A stretch of 64,000 nt of DNA, taken from contig WPIO01000009.1 in NCBI GenBank assembly GCA_009760855.2, forward strand, positions 8,524,001 to 8,588,000, in the 5' to 3' direction. The notes below the pieces were generated by a model. That model was not told the origin of the DNA. It saw nothing but the letters and a program-made list of their open reading frames with translations, and searched no databases. Positions 11,225-21,879 of this stretch are shown here, one piece after another. Within the stretch, counting starts at the first letter, position 1; every line of letters begins with the position of its first letter. The translations under genes and the position numbers were made by a program. The DNA comes from Cristatella mucedo. Taxonomy: Eukaryota; Bryozoa; Phylactolaemata; Cristatellidae.

Positions 11225-11395
11225 ATGTCGAGCTGGTTTTGCCTAGCAGTTATGGTGCTTGCCCCGACCAAGGTCAAGGTGATTGTATTTGATGACTTGA
11301 GGTCGTGGGCTCGAGCCTCTTGTCATATGTGGAGCGCCTGAATAGAGATTAAATTCTCATAGGGCGCTGTACTAATGAATTATCTATTTAAATCT
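11225..11395 (+). repeat. SINE S2 copy
   Basis: Head ttatggtgcttgccccgacc, B-box-like gggctcgagcc, and tail gcgcctgaatagagattaaa then ttctcatagggcgctgtact. A short insertion separates A- and B-box regions. Confidence 0.8.
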
Positions 11396-11677
11396 AGCTA
11401 TCTTTTTTTTGCTCGTCTTGCTGTAGCCATTAGCAGCTGATTACTATGCCTTAGAAAAGATAATGAATAAGCACCACTGTGACCTGCTGCCTGCCTGGGT
11501 GGTACCTATTCTGTGCACCATAGCACGTCGAATCGCTGGTGCATCTGAAATACACACACTTGGAAAATACACAGATTGAAAGCTTTGCAGAAACCTGCAG
11601 ACGTCGAGGCCCATCCCGACTGATGGATGTAGTAGTAGCGGCAGAAGGGCTCTGTGCAGCAGCAGCAGCTTGGACTG

Positions 11678-11702
11678 CTGCTGCTGCTGCTGCTGCTGCC
11701 GC
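11678..11702 (+). repeat. (CTG)n trinucleotide repeat
   Basis: About eight CTG units, with a CAG run just before it. It lies about 240 bp upstream of the OTUD3 exon. Confidence 0.9.
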
Positions 11703-11938
11703 TGGTGCGCTGAGCTTGGCAGTGCTCACCAGGTTAACGTGTGAGTTGAGATCTGCTGCCTAGTGGCGAGCTTTTTTCCTAGCCGTTTTTTGAAGTGCCG
11801 TGCTACTAGGAGCTGTGCTGTAAAATTTGGTGAGGTCGGGCTCGGGAAAAAATCGCAGTATCATCGTTGTTTTGCGAGCAGCATCATCGGTGCCAGTGCC
11901 CTCGTCCTCGTCAGATGCAATGCCTTTGCTGCTTGCAG

Positions 11939-12084
11939 GAACTGCCTCTTCAGGGCTCTGTCTGACCAGCTGACAGGGACAATCGCCAATCACCTCGTGT
12001 ATCGCGCTGCAGTCGTGGAGTTCATGAGGCGAAACCGAGCCGACTTTGAGCCGTTCGTCGAGGGTTCGTCGTTCGAAGAGCACC
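11939..12084 (+). CDS. OTUD3: OTUD3 exon with catalytic Cys (OTU domain, part 1)
   Basis: The acceptor is a pyrimidine-rich tract ending ttgctgcttgcag, and the donor is CACC|gtaagt. The first base completes a codon (expected Gly of DGNC), then 48 codons follow and one base is left over (phase 1). The translation contains NCLFRALSDQL, NHLVYR, DFEPFVE and FEEH, the order seen in OTUD3 (cysteine loop, helix, then the E-x-F-x-x-H stretch). The Cys codon is 11943-11945. OTUD3 is an OTU-family cysteine deubiquitinase; the human enzyme prefers K6- and K11-linked ubiquitin chains. A longer open frame from 11763 runs into this exon, but its upstream part is intron. An antisense 107-codon frame covers the same bases and is taken as a shadow. 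Confidence 0.92.
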
Positions 12085-12354
12085 GTAAGTAGTAAATGCC
12101 CCCCTTTTTTGTAGCAGCTACTCGCTTATCGTGGCTTGCGCAAAGAATGTGACTGCCGAGGAGGTGCTAGGAAGTTTCCGCAAATCGATCCCTCGATATT
12201 TTCCTGTGCTAGCAATGCACAGGTGTGCCATACAAATTAAATATAAAGTTATTATTTAAAAACGATTGCCGATCACTCGCTCAAGTTTTGCCCCAGGCGG
12301 CTCGAACAGGCTTATTGCACGGCATGCATCCACCGATGGAGAGATTAAAACGCA

Positions 12355-12450
12355 TCATTTGCAATGGCAAGATTAAAATGGCAAGATTAAAGCAATTAAA
12401 TGGCAAGGTTAAATGACAATAAATGGCACTAAATAACAAGATCAAAGCGG
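12355..12450 (+). repeat. short tandem repeat, unit about 12-14 bp (ATGGCAAGATTAA)
   Basis: Imperfect copies of atggcaagattaa degenerate rightward (aaatggcaaggttaa, aaatggcactaaa). Confidence 0.75.
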
Positions 12451-12586
12451 ACAAGTGGTGGAGTGAGTTGCCATCGGGTCACTAGCCCCTGCCACCAGCC
12501 CATCTATCGCCAACAGCAACGTCCTTGGCTGCAAAAGGTCCTTGCTGCATGGCTCACTGCCTGCCTACACCCGTGGATTATAATAT

Positions 12587-12587
12587 G

Positions 12588-12627
<40 letters not shown>

Positions 12628-12630
12628 CAG
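12587..12630 (+). repeat. (TA)n(GA)n compound microsatellite
   Basis: A TA tract followed directly by a GA tract, at the tail side of an antisense S2 copy. Confidence 0.9.
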
Positions 12631-12740
12631 ACAGATCTATTCAGGTGCTTCACATATGCCCCGGGGCTCTAGCCCACGACCTCGGCTAGACCTTGGTCGG
12701 GGCGAGCACCTTAACCGCTGGACTGAACCAGAGCGGCAGT
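12628..12740 (-). repeat. SINE S2, antisense
   Basis: Contains aggtgcttcacatatgcccc, the antisense B box gggctctagccc, and ccttggtcggggcgagcacc ending in ttaaccgctgg. Confidence 0.75.
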
Positions 12741-13060
12741 CGAATAGCTGTGGTCGGTGATATATGGTGCACGTGCGAGTGAGTGTTCGTCTGAGCCAGT
12801 TGCCGTTTTAAGACGTCTGCCCCATGGTTGCTGGTGGCCTGCAAAGAAGTGCTCGAAAACTTTGCACCCAGGCACCCTGTGCCAGGCAGACTCACCATGC
12901 CGTGCATATCAGCAGAGCAGCAGCAGAGCTGCACTCCTGGAATATAAATCTGTGGCCAAGCCATTGCTCAGCCGCAAGAACCTGATAAGGGAACACTTCT
13001 TTCCCAGGGGAGGGGCGGAGGGAAGGGGCTGAACCTCGATCTTAACGGACTCAGCCCATC
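12741..13060. other. no recognised feature
   Basis: Overlapping open frames on both strands show no domain or splice support. Confidence 0.35.
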
Positions 13061-13064
13061 TCGG

Positions 13065-13510
13065 TAATGTGGTGTATCTCCGTCTGTAACTCCACAAAGC
13101 CACAAAGACTACGTGGTTGTTACGCAGGAAAGTTTTGTATAGCCTACTCACAGCCTAAGCTGCTTTCGGTACGCATTCGGTAGCCAACAGACTTCATCTC
13201 ATGCAACAAAGAGAAAGTGCGTAGCATAGCTGAGTCAGAAGAGCAGTTAAGGTAGTGAGTAGCATGGAAGTAGCAGCTCAGAATGGCTGGAATGGATGCA
13301 CCATAGTCGGCAGCAGGAAAGTAGTTGTCGTTATATAAGAATTGATCACGTGAGTTCCATATTCTAGGACCTGCAGAGCAAAAGCTTCTATCGCCAACGG
13401 TCTTTCGGCTTAGGAATGGAACAGTTAATTTATTATCCATAGAGGTCTTTAGAGCATGGGGAGACTTAAACTGGTTCAGCAGTTCAGCTAGGTGTGAAGG
13501 AGCCAAGCCA
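13065..13510 (-). mobile_element. LINE family B, antisense 3' end
   Basis: A 120-codon antisense frame (13144-13506) reads HLAELLNQF, VGDRSFCSAGPRIWNS and FPAADYG, matching the 36846-37073 region of the main B copy. It includes the 3' end (ctccgtctgtaactccac, antisense). Confidence 0.8.
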
Positions 13511-13529
13511 TGGCATCAGCGAGTCCATC

Positions 13530-15115
13530 CGTAAGGTTAAAGTATCCCTGCTGTCCACCACTCAGTCACAGAAGAATACTAGCCCTCTTGACCTATTCCC
13601 ACTGTCGTACTTATGTGGTACATTGATCTGCTGCTGCCATGCATAACTAACATAACAACGATGTCCATTGCCTCGGGTCTTGTCTCTACATCTTTCAAAA
13701 AGCTGTTGGGACACTTACTAAGAAGGTAGTACTAGAAGATGAACGTTGATGAGGCAACACTAGAACACTAGAAGGAAACAATAAAGCAGTGTAACTTAGA
13801 CAACTTCTGTCCAGTCTGGTTACTGCCTTTCCTATCAAGTACGCTAGAACAAGTAGGGGTATACCGGCTGAACTCTTTTATTATATTGACACTTCAACTC
13901 TTTACATTGCTAGTAAGTTCCAGTCTGGCTGTAGAGCTAATCACTCCATAGTCAGCATTGCTTCGGGTGTACAACGACCTACTTAGGAATTCAGACATAG
14001 GTAGAGTATCTCTCCTTTCGACAGCTTTTGATACTATCGATCACCAAGTCCTTTTTGAACGCCTCTCATCTCGCCTGCGCATCACTGGCACTGCTCTGCA
14101 ATGGTACAGGTTCTATCTCCGTGGGAGACCCCAGAGTGTTGATATGAATGGACAAAGATCATCCGAGGTATCTCTGAATTATGGGGTACCTCAAGGCTCC
14201 TGCTAGGTCCGGTTCTTTTCACGGTTTATATTCTCCCTCTTGCCGATGTGATTGCCAAGTGCAATCTAGGCTTTCATTTCTATGCCGATGACTGATTTAG
14301 GTCCTCTACCAGTGGGATACTTCAGAAAGTTGATATCAACGGGCCGCACTCATCTGAAGAGCCTCTAGAATATGGCTTACCCCAGGAATCTGTGCAATCT
14401 TGATCAAATTATTTTGACATTTTATATTATCCTTTTGCTGATTTAATGACCAAGTACAATCTATGCTTGCATTTTTTACTCAAACTTTTGGGTCTGCTTA
14501 GACTGGGATACTACGTCCAAGTTTGTCACCTTTTGTAGCATCCTGCCTTTTCTTCTGTAGCGCATGCTTGTAAGTCTTCCGGTCTCTGCAATTAGGCACT
14601 TACAGTTAGTGAAAAACTCTGCAGCCAGATTTTTTCTGTCGTGAGCATTGCAGTTACCACGTTACACCACTTCTTGCCGATCTGCAGTGGCTCCTCATCC
14701 AGCAGCACGTCGACTTTAAGGTTTTGCAACTCATCTTTAGGTCCCTTTATTCTCTTGCTCCATCCTGACTCTCAGAACCGTTTCCCAATCAGGCTAGGCA
14801 TCACACCACCTGCTCGGCTCACTCAAGTCTTTTAGCTGTGCCTCGAACCAACTTCAAATCCTTCGGAGACCATGCCTGTAGGTCGTATGCTTTCAAAGCC
14901 TTTGTCTCGCTCCCGAGTGACGTTTTGACATACCTTGACTTTACGACATTAAAAAGAAGCTAAGCATGCACCCTTTCCTCACAGCATCTACTGGGTCCTT
15001 GTGAATAGTCATTGGTGTCTTTATGCATGCTGACACTGTGAATGTTGCCACTAACCACGATGACACACTTCCTTTGCAGCATATGTAAAGTGCCTGGAAA
15101 GAGATTTATAATAAT
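13530..15115 (+). mobile_element. LINE family A, sense copy with internal duplication
   Basis: Carries RT motifs STAFDTIDHQVLFERLSS at about 14020-14070 and GVPQGS at about 14190, the start of FYAD at about 14280, then a second GLPQES-like segment at 14330-14400. The thumb and C-terminal region (14560-14960) and 3' UTR follow, ending in an (ATA)n tract at 15108-15125. Many stops are present. It abuts an inverted copy at 15116. Confidence 0.8.
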
Positions 15116-15750
15116 AATAATAATAATTCACTTGATAAAGCGCCCTCAGAGAACTTAATCTCTCTCTAGGTGCCTTACATTTGCTGTAAAGTGAAATGCA
15201 ATTGAATGGTAAGTAAAATCATGCTTGAAAAACAAACGAAATGAATAATATGGTTAGGGATGACATGCACAGGGTCAGCATGCAAATGTGGTTAGTGGCA
15301 GCATGCACAGTGTCAGCACGCATAAGCACATCAAGGACGAATCACAGAGACCCACTAAGTGCTGTCCTAAATAGTTGTGTTTTTAGGTTCCTTTTAAATG
15401 TGGTCAGGTCAGGGGATGTTCTGACGCAGGTCGGGAGGGAGTTCCAGGCTTTGGGAGCATATGAACTAAATGCACGGTCTCCAAAGGATTTAAGGTTTGT
15501 ATGAGGTATTTCTAGACTGTTGGATTCCGAAAAGCGGGTGGCACGATGCTTGGCCTGATGGGGTAGTATATCTGACAGATAGGCTGGAGCCATAGAATGA
15601 AGGGACCTAAAAGTGAGTGACAAAACCTTGAAGTCAATCCGTTGCTTGACTGGTAGCTAGTGCAGGTCGGCGAGAAGTGGAGTAATGTGGCAACTGCGGC
15701 GCTCACGACAGACAAGCCTAGCTGCAGAGTTTTGCACCAGCTGCAATATT
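15112..15750 (-). mobile_element. LINE family A, antisense 3' half
   Basis: Begins with the shared (ATA)n tract and antisense stem-loop (gcgccctcagagaactta), then 3' UTR and C-terminal domain. The 93-codon antisense frame 15342-15623 reads SLTFRSLHSMAPAYLSDILP and RAFSSYAPKAWNSLP. Truncated at about 15750. Confidence 0.85.
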
Positions 15751-15800
15751 AGTTCACTGAAGGCACTATACACATGGGTTGTTATTTTTGTTCTTAAGAT
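15750..15800 (+). repeat. SINE S2 tail fragment
   Basis: Only ttcactgaaggcactataca and catgggttgttattt remain. Confidence 0.4.
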
Positions 15801-16500
15801 GTACTGCTCACACTGTAATCATCCGAATAGGTGTAAATCTGACTAGCCGTACCTCGATATGTATGGAACCACTGTAGCGTAGCAGCCTCTGCAAGATGCA
15901 TTCCTTCACCAAGCCAAGGGGCCCCCCACCCCCACCCCCGCCTAGGGGGGCAGCTGCGTGAGCCCGGGCAGCCATGTACAACTTTATGACTTGCCGTGCT
16001 GGGTGCAATGCAGGCATGCATAACACATGCACACCAGTAGCTTTTTGTGCGAATGCAAGGAGTGACTGATCGCTCCAGGTAGCATGCTTGAACGCATGCA
16101 GAAAGCACCGGCAAACGCCAATACACAGGCAGCTTAATTTTGTGCACTTGCGATAGTACTTAGCCGTCCGACTAGGGGACAACCGGAGCCACAGCAGGAA
16201 ACGTCTCGGTAGTAGGAACGTCTTCCTTGGATTGCCACCTCGCGAGCACATCCACGAATGCCCACGCACACCCACAAACGCACACAAATAGCCACCCAAT
16301 GACACACTCACGCACTCACCCGCCCACCCGTGTGCACATTCGGACACATACATACACGAATAGGTATGCATGTATATGGGCTCATCTGCACTTATACGTG
16401 GTTGCATTTCCAATCGCCTCTGAAGTAGATGTTTTGTTGTTGCAGCAGCTTACTGCTACATTACGATGGGACAGGTGTTATACTTTCAATTCATAGTGAA
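15801..16500. other. no recognised gene; CA-rich segment
   Basis: Long antisense frame 15808-16413 (201 codons) and overlapping frames show no domain. Irregular CA-rich runs (cccacgcacacccac) at 16258-16335 keep frames open. Treated as non-coding. Confidence 0.4.
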
Positions 16501-16516
16501 GTGTAGGCAGAAGAGA

Positions 16517-16716
<200 letters not shown>

Positions 16717-16849
16717 GAGGGATCAACTTGGTATTTCGCTTTGCCAAATGCTAGAGTCGAGATTACACAGGGTCTCTCTTCATCCACAGTTTGTCATTTG
16801 CAGGCTAGATACGTTTCAGTATTTGAACGAACAGAAAATGGAAGAACAT

Positions 16850-17300
16850 TATAATAACAATTAGAATACATTTGTGTAGCTCCCTCGGAGAACTGAATCT
16901 CTTTCTTGGTGCTTTACAGATACTGTAAAGAAAGCATGAATGCTCATATGCTCCCAAAGCCTGGAACTCACTCCCGACTTCTGTCACGATATCCCCTGAC
17001 TTGACCACATTTAAAAAGAAATTAAAAATGCATCTATTTACGACAGCATTTAGTGGGTTCCTGTGATTAGTCCTTTATTTGCTTATGCATGCTGACACCA
17101 TTGCATGCTGCCACTAACCACACTTGCATGCTGACCCGGTGCATGTCACCCCTAACCATGTTCTTCATGTTGTTTATCAAGCATGATAACCACTCACCAT
17201 TCACTCGCTTTTCCCTTTGCAGCAAATGTAAAGGGCCTAGAAAGAGATTGAGTTCTCTGATGGCACTTTATCAAGTGTATCGTTATTGTTATTATTAATA
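16850..17300. mobile_element. LINE family A, inverted pair of 3' ends
   Basis: 16850-16940 is an antisense LINE A 3' end (gaactgaatctctttcttgg). From 16945 the sense strand carries a second copy: the SYAPKAWNSLP region, the 3' UTR, the stem-loop at 17230-17268 and an (ATT)n-like tail at 17280-17300. The switch occurs within a few bases. Confidence 0.8.
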
Positions 17301-18204
17301 ATATGAAAATTCGCAATATCATTAAGCATGACATTGTTAGATGTGACAAGCATGGACATCTGTCCACTGCAGGATGCTCGGGCTAAGTGCCACAACTTCC
17401 GGAAAAGCTTCGATTTTATTGTTGACAAGAATTTACCAATGTCCTAAACCGAAAAATTCAAATGGCATTCTGACCAGTTTTGGTGGTGACCTTTTCTCAC
17501 TTTTATTTTAAACTTTTTTTAAATTTTTTTGAAAAACTTTTTCTTTTTTTTTCTTTATTTGGTCTCTGCCCGCGTCCCATAATTTTAAGCATCTATCGAG
17601 ATGCATAATTCTCAGCTGTGACCTTAGACTGGGGTGAACATTCAGTTAGCTGTGTAGGATTAGTAGTTAGTGTCCTAGCTTGCTCCGGTGGATTTTGTCT
17701 AGCTGTCAAGAAAAACATCGACATATTAGTAGCAGTCGCTAACTTGTTTAACATGCAAGTCTGCGAGGTTGCAGCAGGTTTGACGAGGTCTCCCTAAGAC
17801 TGTCCTGGGAATGTGGAACCGTATTCACCGCTTCTTTTGTGAAACAGATGAACAAATTAGAGCACGAGCTCTATGATATTTGGTAGGGTTAAGTGCTACT
17901 ATGCTTTGCTCTCGTGTCTGATCTCCCACAGCATGGAGTAAGAGCAGTTAATAATTTCTCCTTTTAATCCACTGGCAGATTGAATAGCTTGCTAATCTCC
18001 TTCATATTAAATCCATCCCAGCCTGTTTGCCCTGACTTTACTTTCACTAGTAATAATTCTGTACATTCTCCTTAGCATTCCTCTTTAGCATTAGTCATGC
18101 TCTCTTGGCCTTTTCACTCAAGCACCGATGATGTAGCACTTTAAGATTAGCATGTTGCATGGTGACCTGGCAAAAGGATTAACAAGTTTCTCCATAAGCT
18201 TCAT
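17301..18204. other. no recognised feature
   Basis: T-rich around 17505-17560. No coding or repeat recognised. Confidence 0.4.
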
Positions 18205-18880
18205 TGGGTGAGAGAGAGAACCCTTTATTAGATTTACGGGGCTAAATCCAGCACCTAATTAGTGAAGAGTTCAAGGAAAAATTAATTAAAAGCAAGAAAT
18301 AATATTAACTGCCATGAGGCAGGTGAGTGCATAATTGTCATTATTTTGATATCGAAATCAGTGCTGAGAGGTTGTTGGTATGCAATATATGGCCCCCGTT
18401 ATGTGTCCTGGAACAAAATGTACTAAACAAAGTATGTTCGACGGTGAAGGAAAGTACGCAAGAAAAGAAACACCGATAAGTAGCAAGAAAAGATGGTAGG
18501 AAAGGAAGTGCCAGAGTCAGCTTCGGGAGAACAATCAGCCGGACAGCACCGTACTGCACACGTGCATATGTGGTGAAGTTTCATTGTTAGAGATCGGCAT
18601 AACTAGGGCGTCTGTTTCTTACAAGCCTTCACGTAAAAGAAAAGGATGGGCTAATTGACCATTCCGAAGGGAAATTAGTCTTTGTATCTTTGTAGAGTCA
18701 CGGACAGAGTTAGGTACAAAGAGATGGGCCCCAGTGAGTAGTCGTTCAGCCAGTGCCATCGCGGTCACCGTGGATTCCTCCGAGCTTTCTTGTGTGAGCG
18801 CTCGCCACCGGTCTCTCAAGATATGGCAAACGCCTGTCCTTGGCATCTACGATCCTTTCTCTTAGAGAGTTGAGTCTGAG
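18205..18880 (-). pseudogene. unidentified antisense reading frame with protein-like composition
   Basis: The frame 18619-18846 contains ERLLTGAHLFVPNSVRDSTK then IQRLISLRNGQLAHPFLL, which reads more like a real protein than the surrounding shadows. It is followed on the same strand by about 400 bp ending in a GAGA-rich terminus near 18210-18222. Possibly the end of an unrecognised retroelement. Not identified. Confidence 0.25.
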
Positions 18881-18892
18881 TTCTATATACAA

Positions 18893-18947
<55 letters not shown>

Positions 18948-19015
18948 CACACACACACACATGCATCTACATATATGCCGAATGTGTGTGTGTGTGTGCA
19001 CGTGTGTGTGTGTGC

Positions 19016-19054
<39 letters not shown>

Positions 19055-19086
19055 TGTGTGTGGTGTGTGTGTGCGCGCGCGTGTGT

Positions 19087-19122
<36 letters not shown>
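18893..19122. repeat. (CA)n followed by (TG)n, inverted microsatellite
   Basis: About 70 bp of CA and about 140 bp of imperfect TG are separated by about 25 bp. The arms are complementary and could form a long hairpin. The 287-codon frame through it is not a gene. Confidence 0.97.
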
Positions 19123-19722
19123 TCTTTGCGATATGTTTGCCATTCGTGCACGGTCGTGGCCTGCCGGTGGGGATCCACTTTCTGCCTCTTTTTGTACGCC
19201 ACCTTTCTGTCGGCTGGTGTCAGTTACTTAATCTCATGCTGCATCTGATCACTTGCCTACCGGAGATCATTTTTCTGCCCTTGACTGGTGTCACCGCTTG
19301 GGAGGATGAGAAGAAAGGAACTTCTTGGCATGTGCTCCTTAGCATATGTGGGTATAACAGCAACCCTGGAGCCGGTGTTGCATCAGGATCAGCGAGATCT
19401 GCAGTCTGTGTCATGCAGGTGCGGCTCGCTGAGCTTGCCATAAGCCGACCTTGTTTTCTCTTATTGACGTTGGTTACACTCGTTTCCAACGAGGAAAAGA
19501 AATGGCATGGTGGTATGCGCTGTCAGGCGCAGCACCTGTGTGGAGCGGCTTCTCTCGTAATTCGAGATCCAGCAGTTGATGGAGCTAGCTGGACTGAGGG
19601 TTGGATAGCAGGTGGCACGTTCACGACTGCCAGTCAATTCACAATTTGCGTTGCCATAGTTGGCTGCCCACATTGCCAATGTGCATACAGAGGCACTTTT
19701 TGAAATCCGGCATGGGTATGTA
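19123..19722. other. no recognised feature
   Basis: Unique-looking sequence. The antisense frame 19220-19489 shows no motif I know. Confidence 0.35.
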
Positions 19723-21292
19723 CACTCGCTTGCTTAAATATCGGCAAGGCCACCTAAAATGGCCACTGGACCTCAAAAGTTTTTATTCTGATGTGAACAA
19801 CTTTACTTCGACCTGCTGTAATTACGAGTAGTATATAAAATAAGCTTACATAACATGTAAGCACGTTTTTATTAGGAGTTTATTAATATTGAGAGCTAAT
19901 CAGTTATACCACTGTGATAATCAATAACCTGTCGGAGTCACTCCGGCATAGACCGAACTAAGTCTTCTCAGACGTCTTTGCCGATCGGTGTCCAATTGTC
20001 CGGCAAACTTAAGAAAAGCGATTCTGTAGATGTGCTACAACCCACCTGAGCTCTGGGCCTTCTATCCATCTTACCCCAGAGCCGCTCAATGAGATTCACG
20101 TCTAAAGATTGACTGGGCCATGCTCTTAGCATAATGGCCCTAAACTTGACTCCACAGTATAGCAGAACAAATATTGAATGCCCTTAGCCGCATGCTTGGG
20201 CTCCTTGCCATGTTTGAAATGAATGCTATCTCAACGACGGTACATTGAAATAGTTACCACAACGTTCTGGGATAGTTCTAAATAAACGTCTGGCCTCGTG
20301 ATGCCATGTATCCACTATGGAAGCAGTTCCAAATCATGACCGCTTTGCCACCAAATTTAAGTGGTCTTAATTCAATTATCATTGAAACCTTCGTTGGAAC
20401 AACGATGCACGTACTGCATACGTTTGCAATTACCAAAAATGGCAAATTGACTCCATCAAATTGAATTCATCACATTCGATTTTGTGTTTGTGGTTACTCT
20501 CTGTGCTCTCTCTCTGTGCTCTCTCTCTGTGCTCTCTCCCTCTCTCTCTCTCTCCCTCTCTCCCTCCGTAGCCTGCTTCAAATGACCTATTTTATGCTTG
20601 ATGGGCAGAAGTCGCTTGCTTTTTTTGTTCCCAGCAAACGTACCTTGTTCATCTAGTTGATGCCCAATCGCATCCCTACCAACTAGCTTCCCAGTAGCAT
20701 CCGGAAGGTTTTGAGCATGAACCCTCACAGCGGTGGCCTAACCCTTTAGTTTTATCGGTATGTCTTTGTTGCTTAGTGACACATGTGCAGCCGGGCTTTT
20801 GCGTCATTGGTCATATCGGTCGTAGCTATCTTCTTTGGGTTGTACCTCACCGATGTCTCGCCAATCTGCAATTGTATGGCAATTGCAACATTGCTAAGTC
20901 CCTTTTGGTGCAAAGCCCACATTTGATCCTTCTAAGGCAGTCAAGTAGATGGTCTTAGGCGCGACAATTGGTGACGTGATTGATGATAGAGTGAGGCTAG
21001 GAAATGAGAGCCATGCCGGTGCACTATTGTTTTTGTGGTACTGCGAATGTCTGAGTACCTCGGCAAACGAGCAATGCAGTGGTTTTGAAGGTGCTGTAAA
21101 ATGGGGAATCTAAGGCCGAATATGCTTTTTTCGTATTTTTCTGCTGTGGAAACTGGTTTATGAATGTGCCATCGTGTAAGGCATTATGTTAATTGGGTGC
21201 ATTCATTCTTTGTGCTTCAGTCTAATGTTTCATGGTCGAATGGGTACTACTCATCATAAACAAGGGGTTGCCGATACTTTTTGGCTCGAGTG
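19723..21292 (-). mobile_element. Tc1-like DNA transposon, copy 1 (decayed)
   Basis: The ends are similar inverted repeats beginning CACTCG and including TATCGGCAA (19723 inward and 21292 inward), each flanked by TA (19721-19722 and 21293-21294), the Tc1/mariner target duplication. Read antisense, the interior carries transposase remnants: a W-P-S-Q-S-x-D-x-N-L-I-E-R-L-W stretch at about 20070-20130 (the family's WPxQSPDLNPIExLW) and a P-K-H stretch at about 20170-20190. A CT-rich insert at about 20500-20575 and many stops show it is dead. Length 1570 bp is typical of Tc1 elements. Confidence 0.85.
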
Positions 21293-21638
21293 TATTTCAG
21301 TGGAAGTGCTCCTATACACGATACCTTTTCCCAGAATTTGACAGTTGGCTGCAGGCATTTGGATGAACAAGCCTTACCGAGTCACCGGCAGACGTAAAGC
21401 CTTCTTTTGCAGTTCGAAAAGAACAGGAATTTGCTTTTGTAGCTCCGTGCAACTCTACCTCAAGCTTCCGAAGTCCAGTGAACCCCGAGCCTTAGCCCAC
21501 TGTAAACAGCTTACTATATTCTTTACGCACAGAGGTGGTTTTCTCTTAGCGACTCGAGCATGCAGACCACCTTCACCCAATCGCCTTCTGGAGCTTGATG
21601 TTGCTGCTAGCTAGCTTTTCAAACGATACTTGAAGACT
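21293..21638. other. no recognised feature
   Basis: An 89-codon frame (21345-21614) without recognisable motifs. Confidence 0.35.
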
Positions 21639-21639
21639 T

Positions 21640-21832
21640 TTAGCATTAGCGTTTGGACCCGGGTCCTAGCCCAGATCCAAGTTACTTGCTCTTCACGACC
21701 TTCAGTTGACCTTCAGTTGCCCTTCAGTGGACGATTCTTTACTGCCCACCGAAAGCAGTGGTGATAGCCGTTAAGACCCCTCTGCTGCACTAAGAAACTT
21801 GGCTGTGAAATCAGCTAGCTTTTGCTTTTACT
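21640..21832 (+). repeat. SINE S1 copy with small internal duplication
   Basis: S1 body with ccttcagt duplicated near the B-box region. Tail gtggtgatagccgttaagac and ggctgtgaaatcagctagc. Confidence 0.75.
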
Positions 21833-21879
21833 TTTGCTGCAGGAAAACGTTCCTGTAACCAAATAAAAGATGGCCTTTT

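Noticed and set aside
11760-12083. Antisense 107-codon frame
   Set aside because: It lies opposite the OTUD3 catalytic-Cys exon, which has splice sites and family motifs; the antisense frame has neither.
18840-19703. 287-codon + strand frame, among the longest in the window
   Set aside because: Much of it is the (CA)n/(TG)n array; the rest shows no motif.
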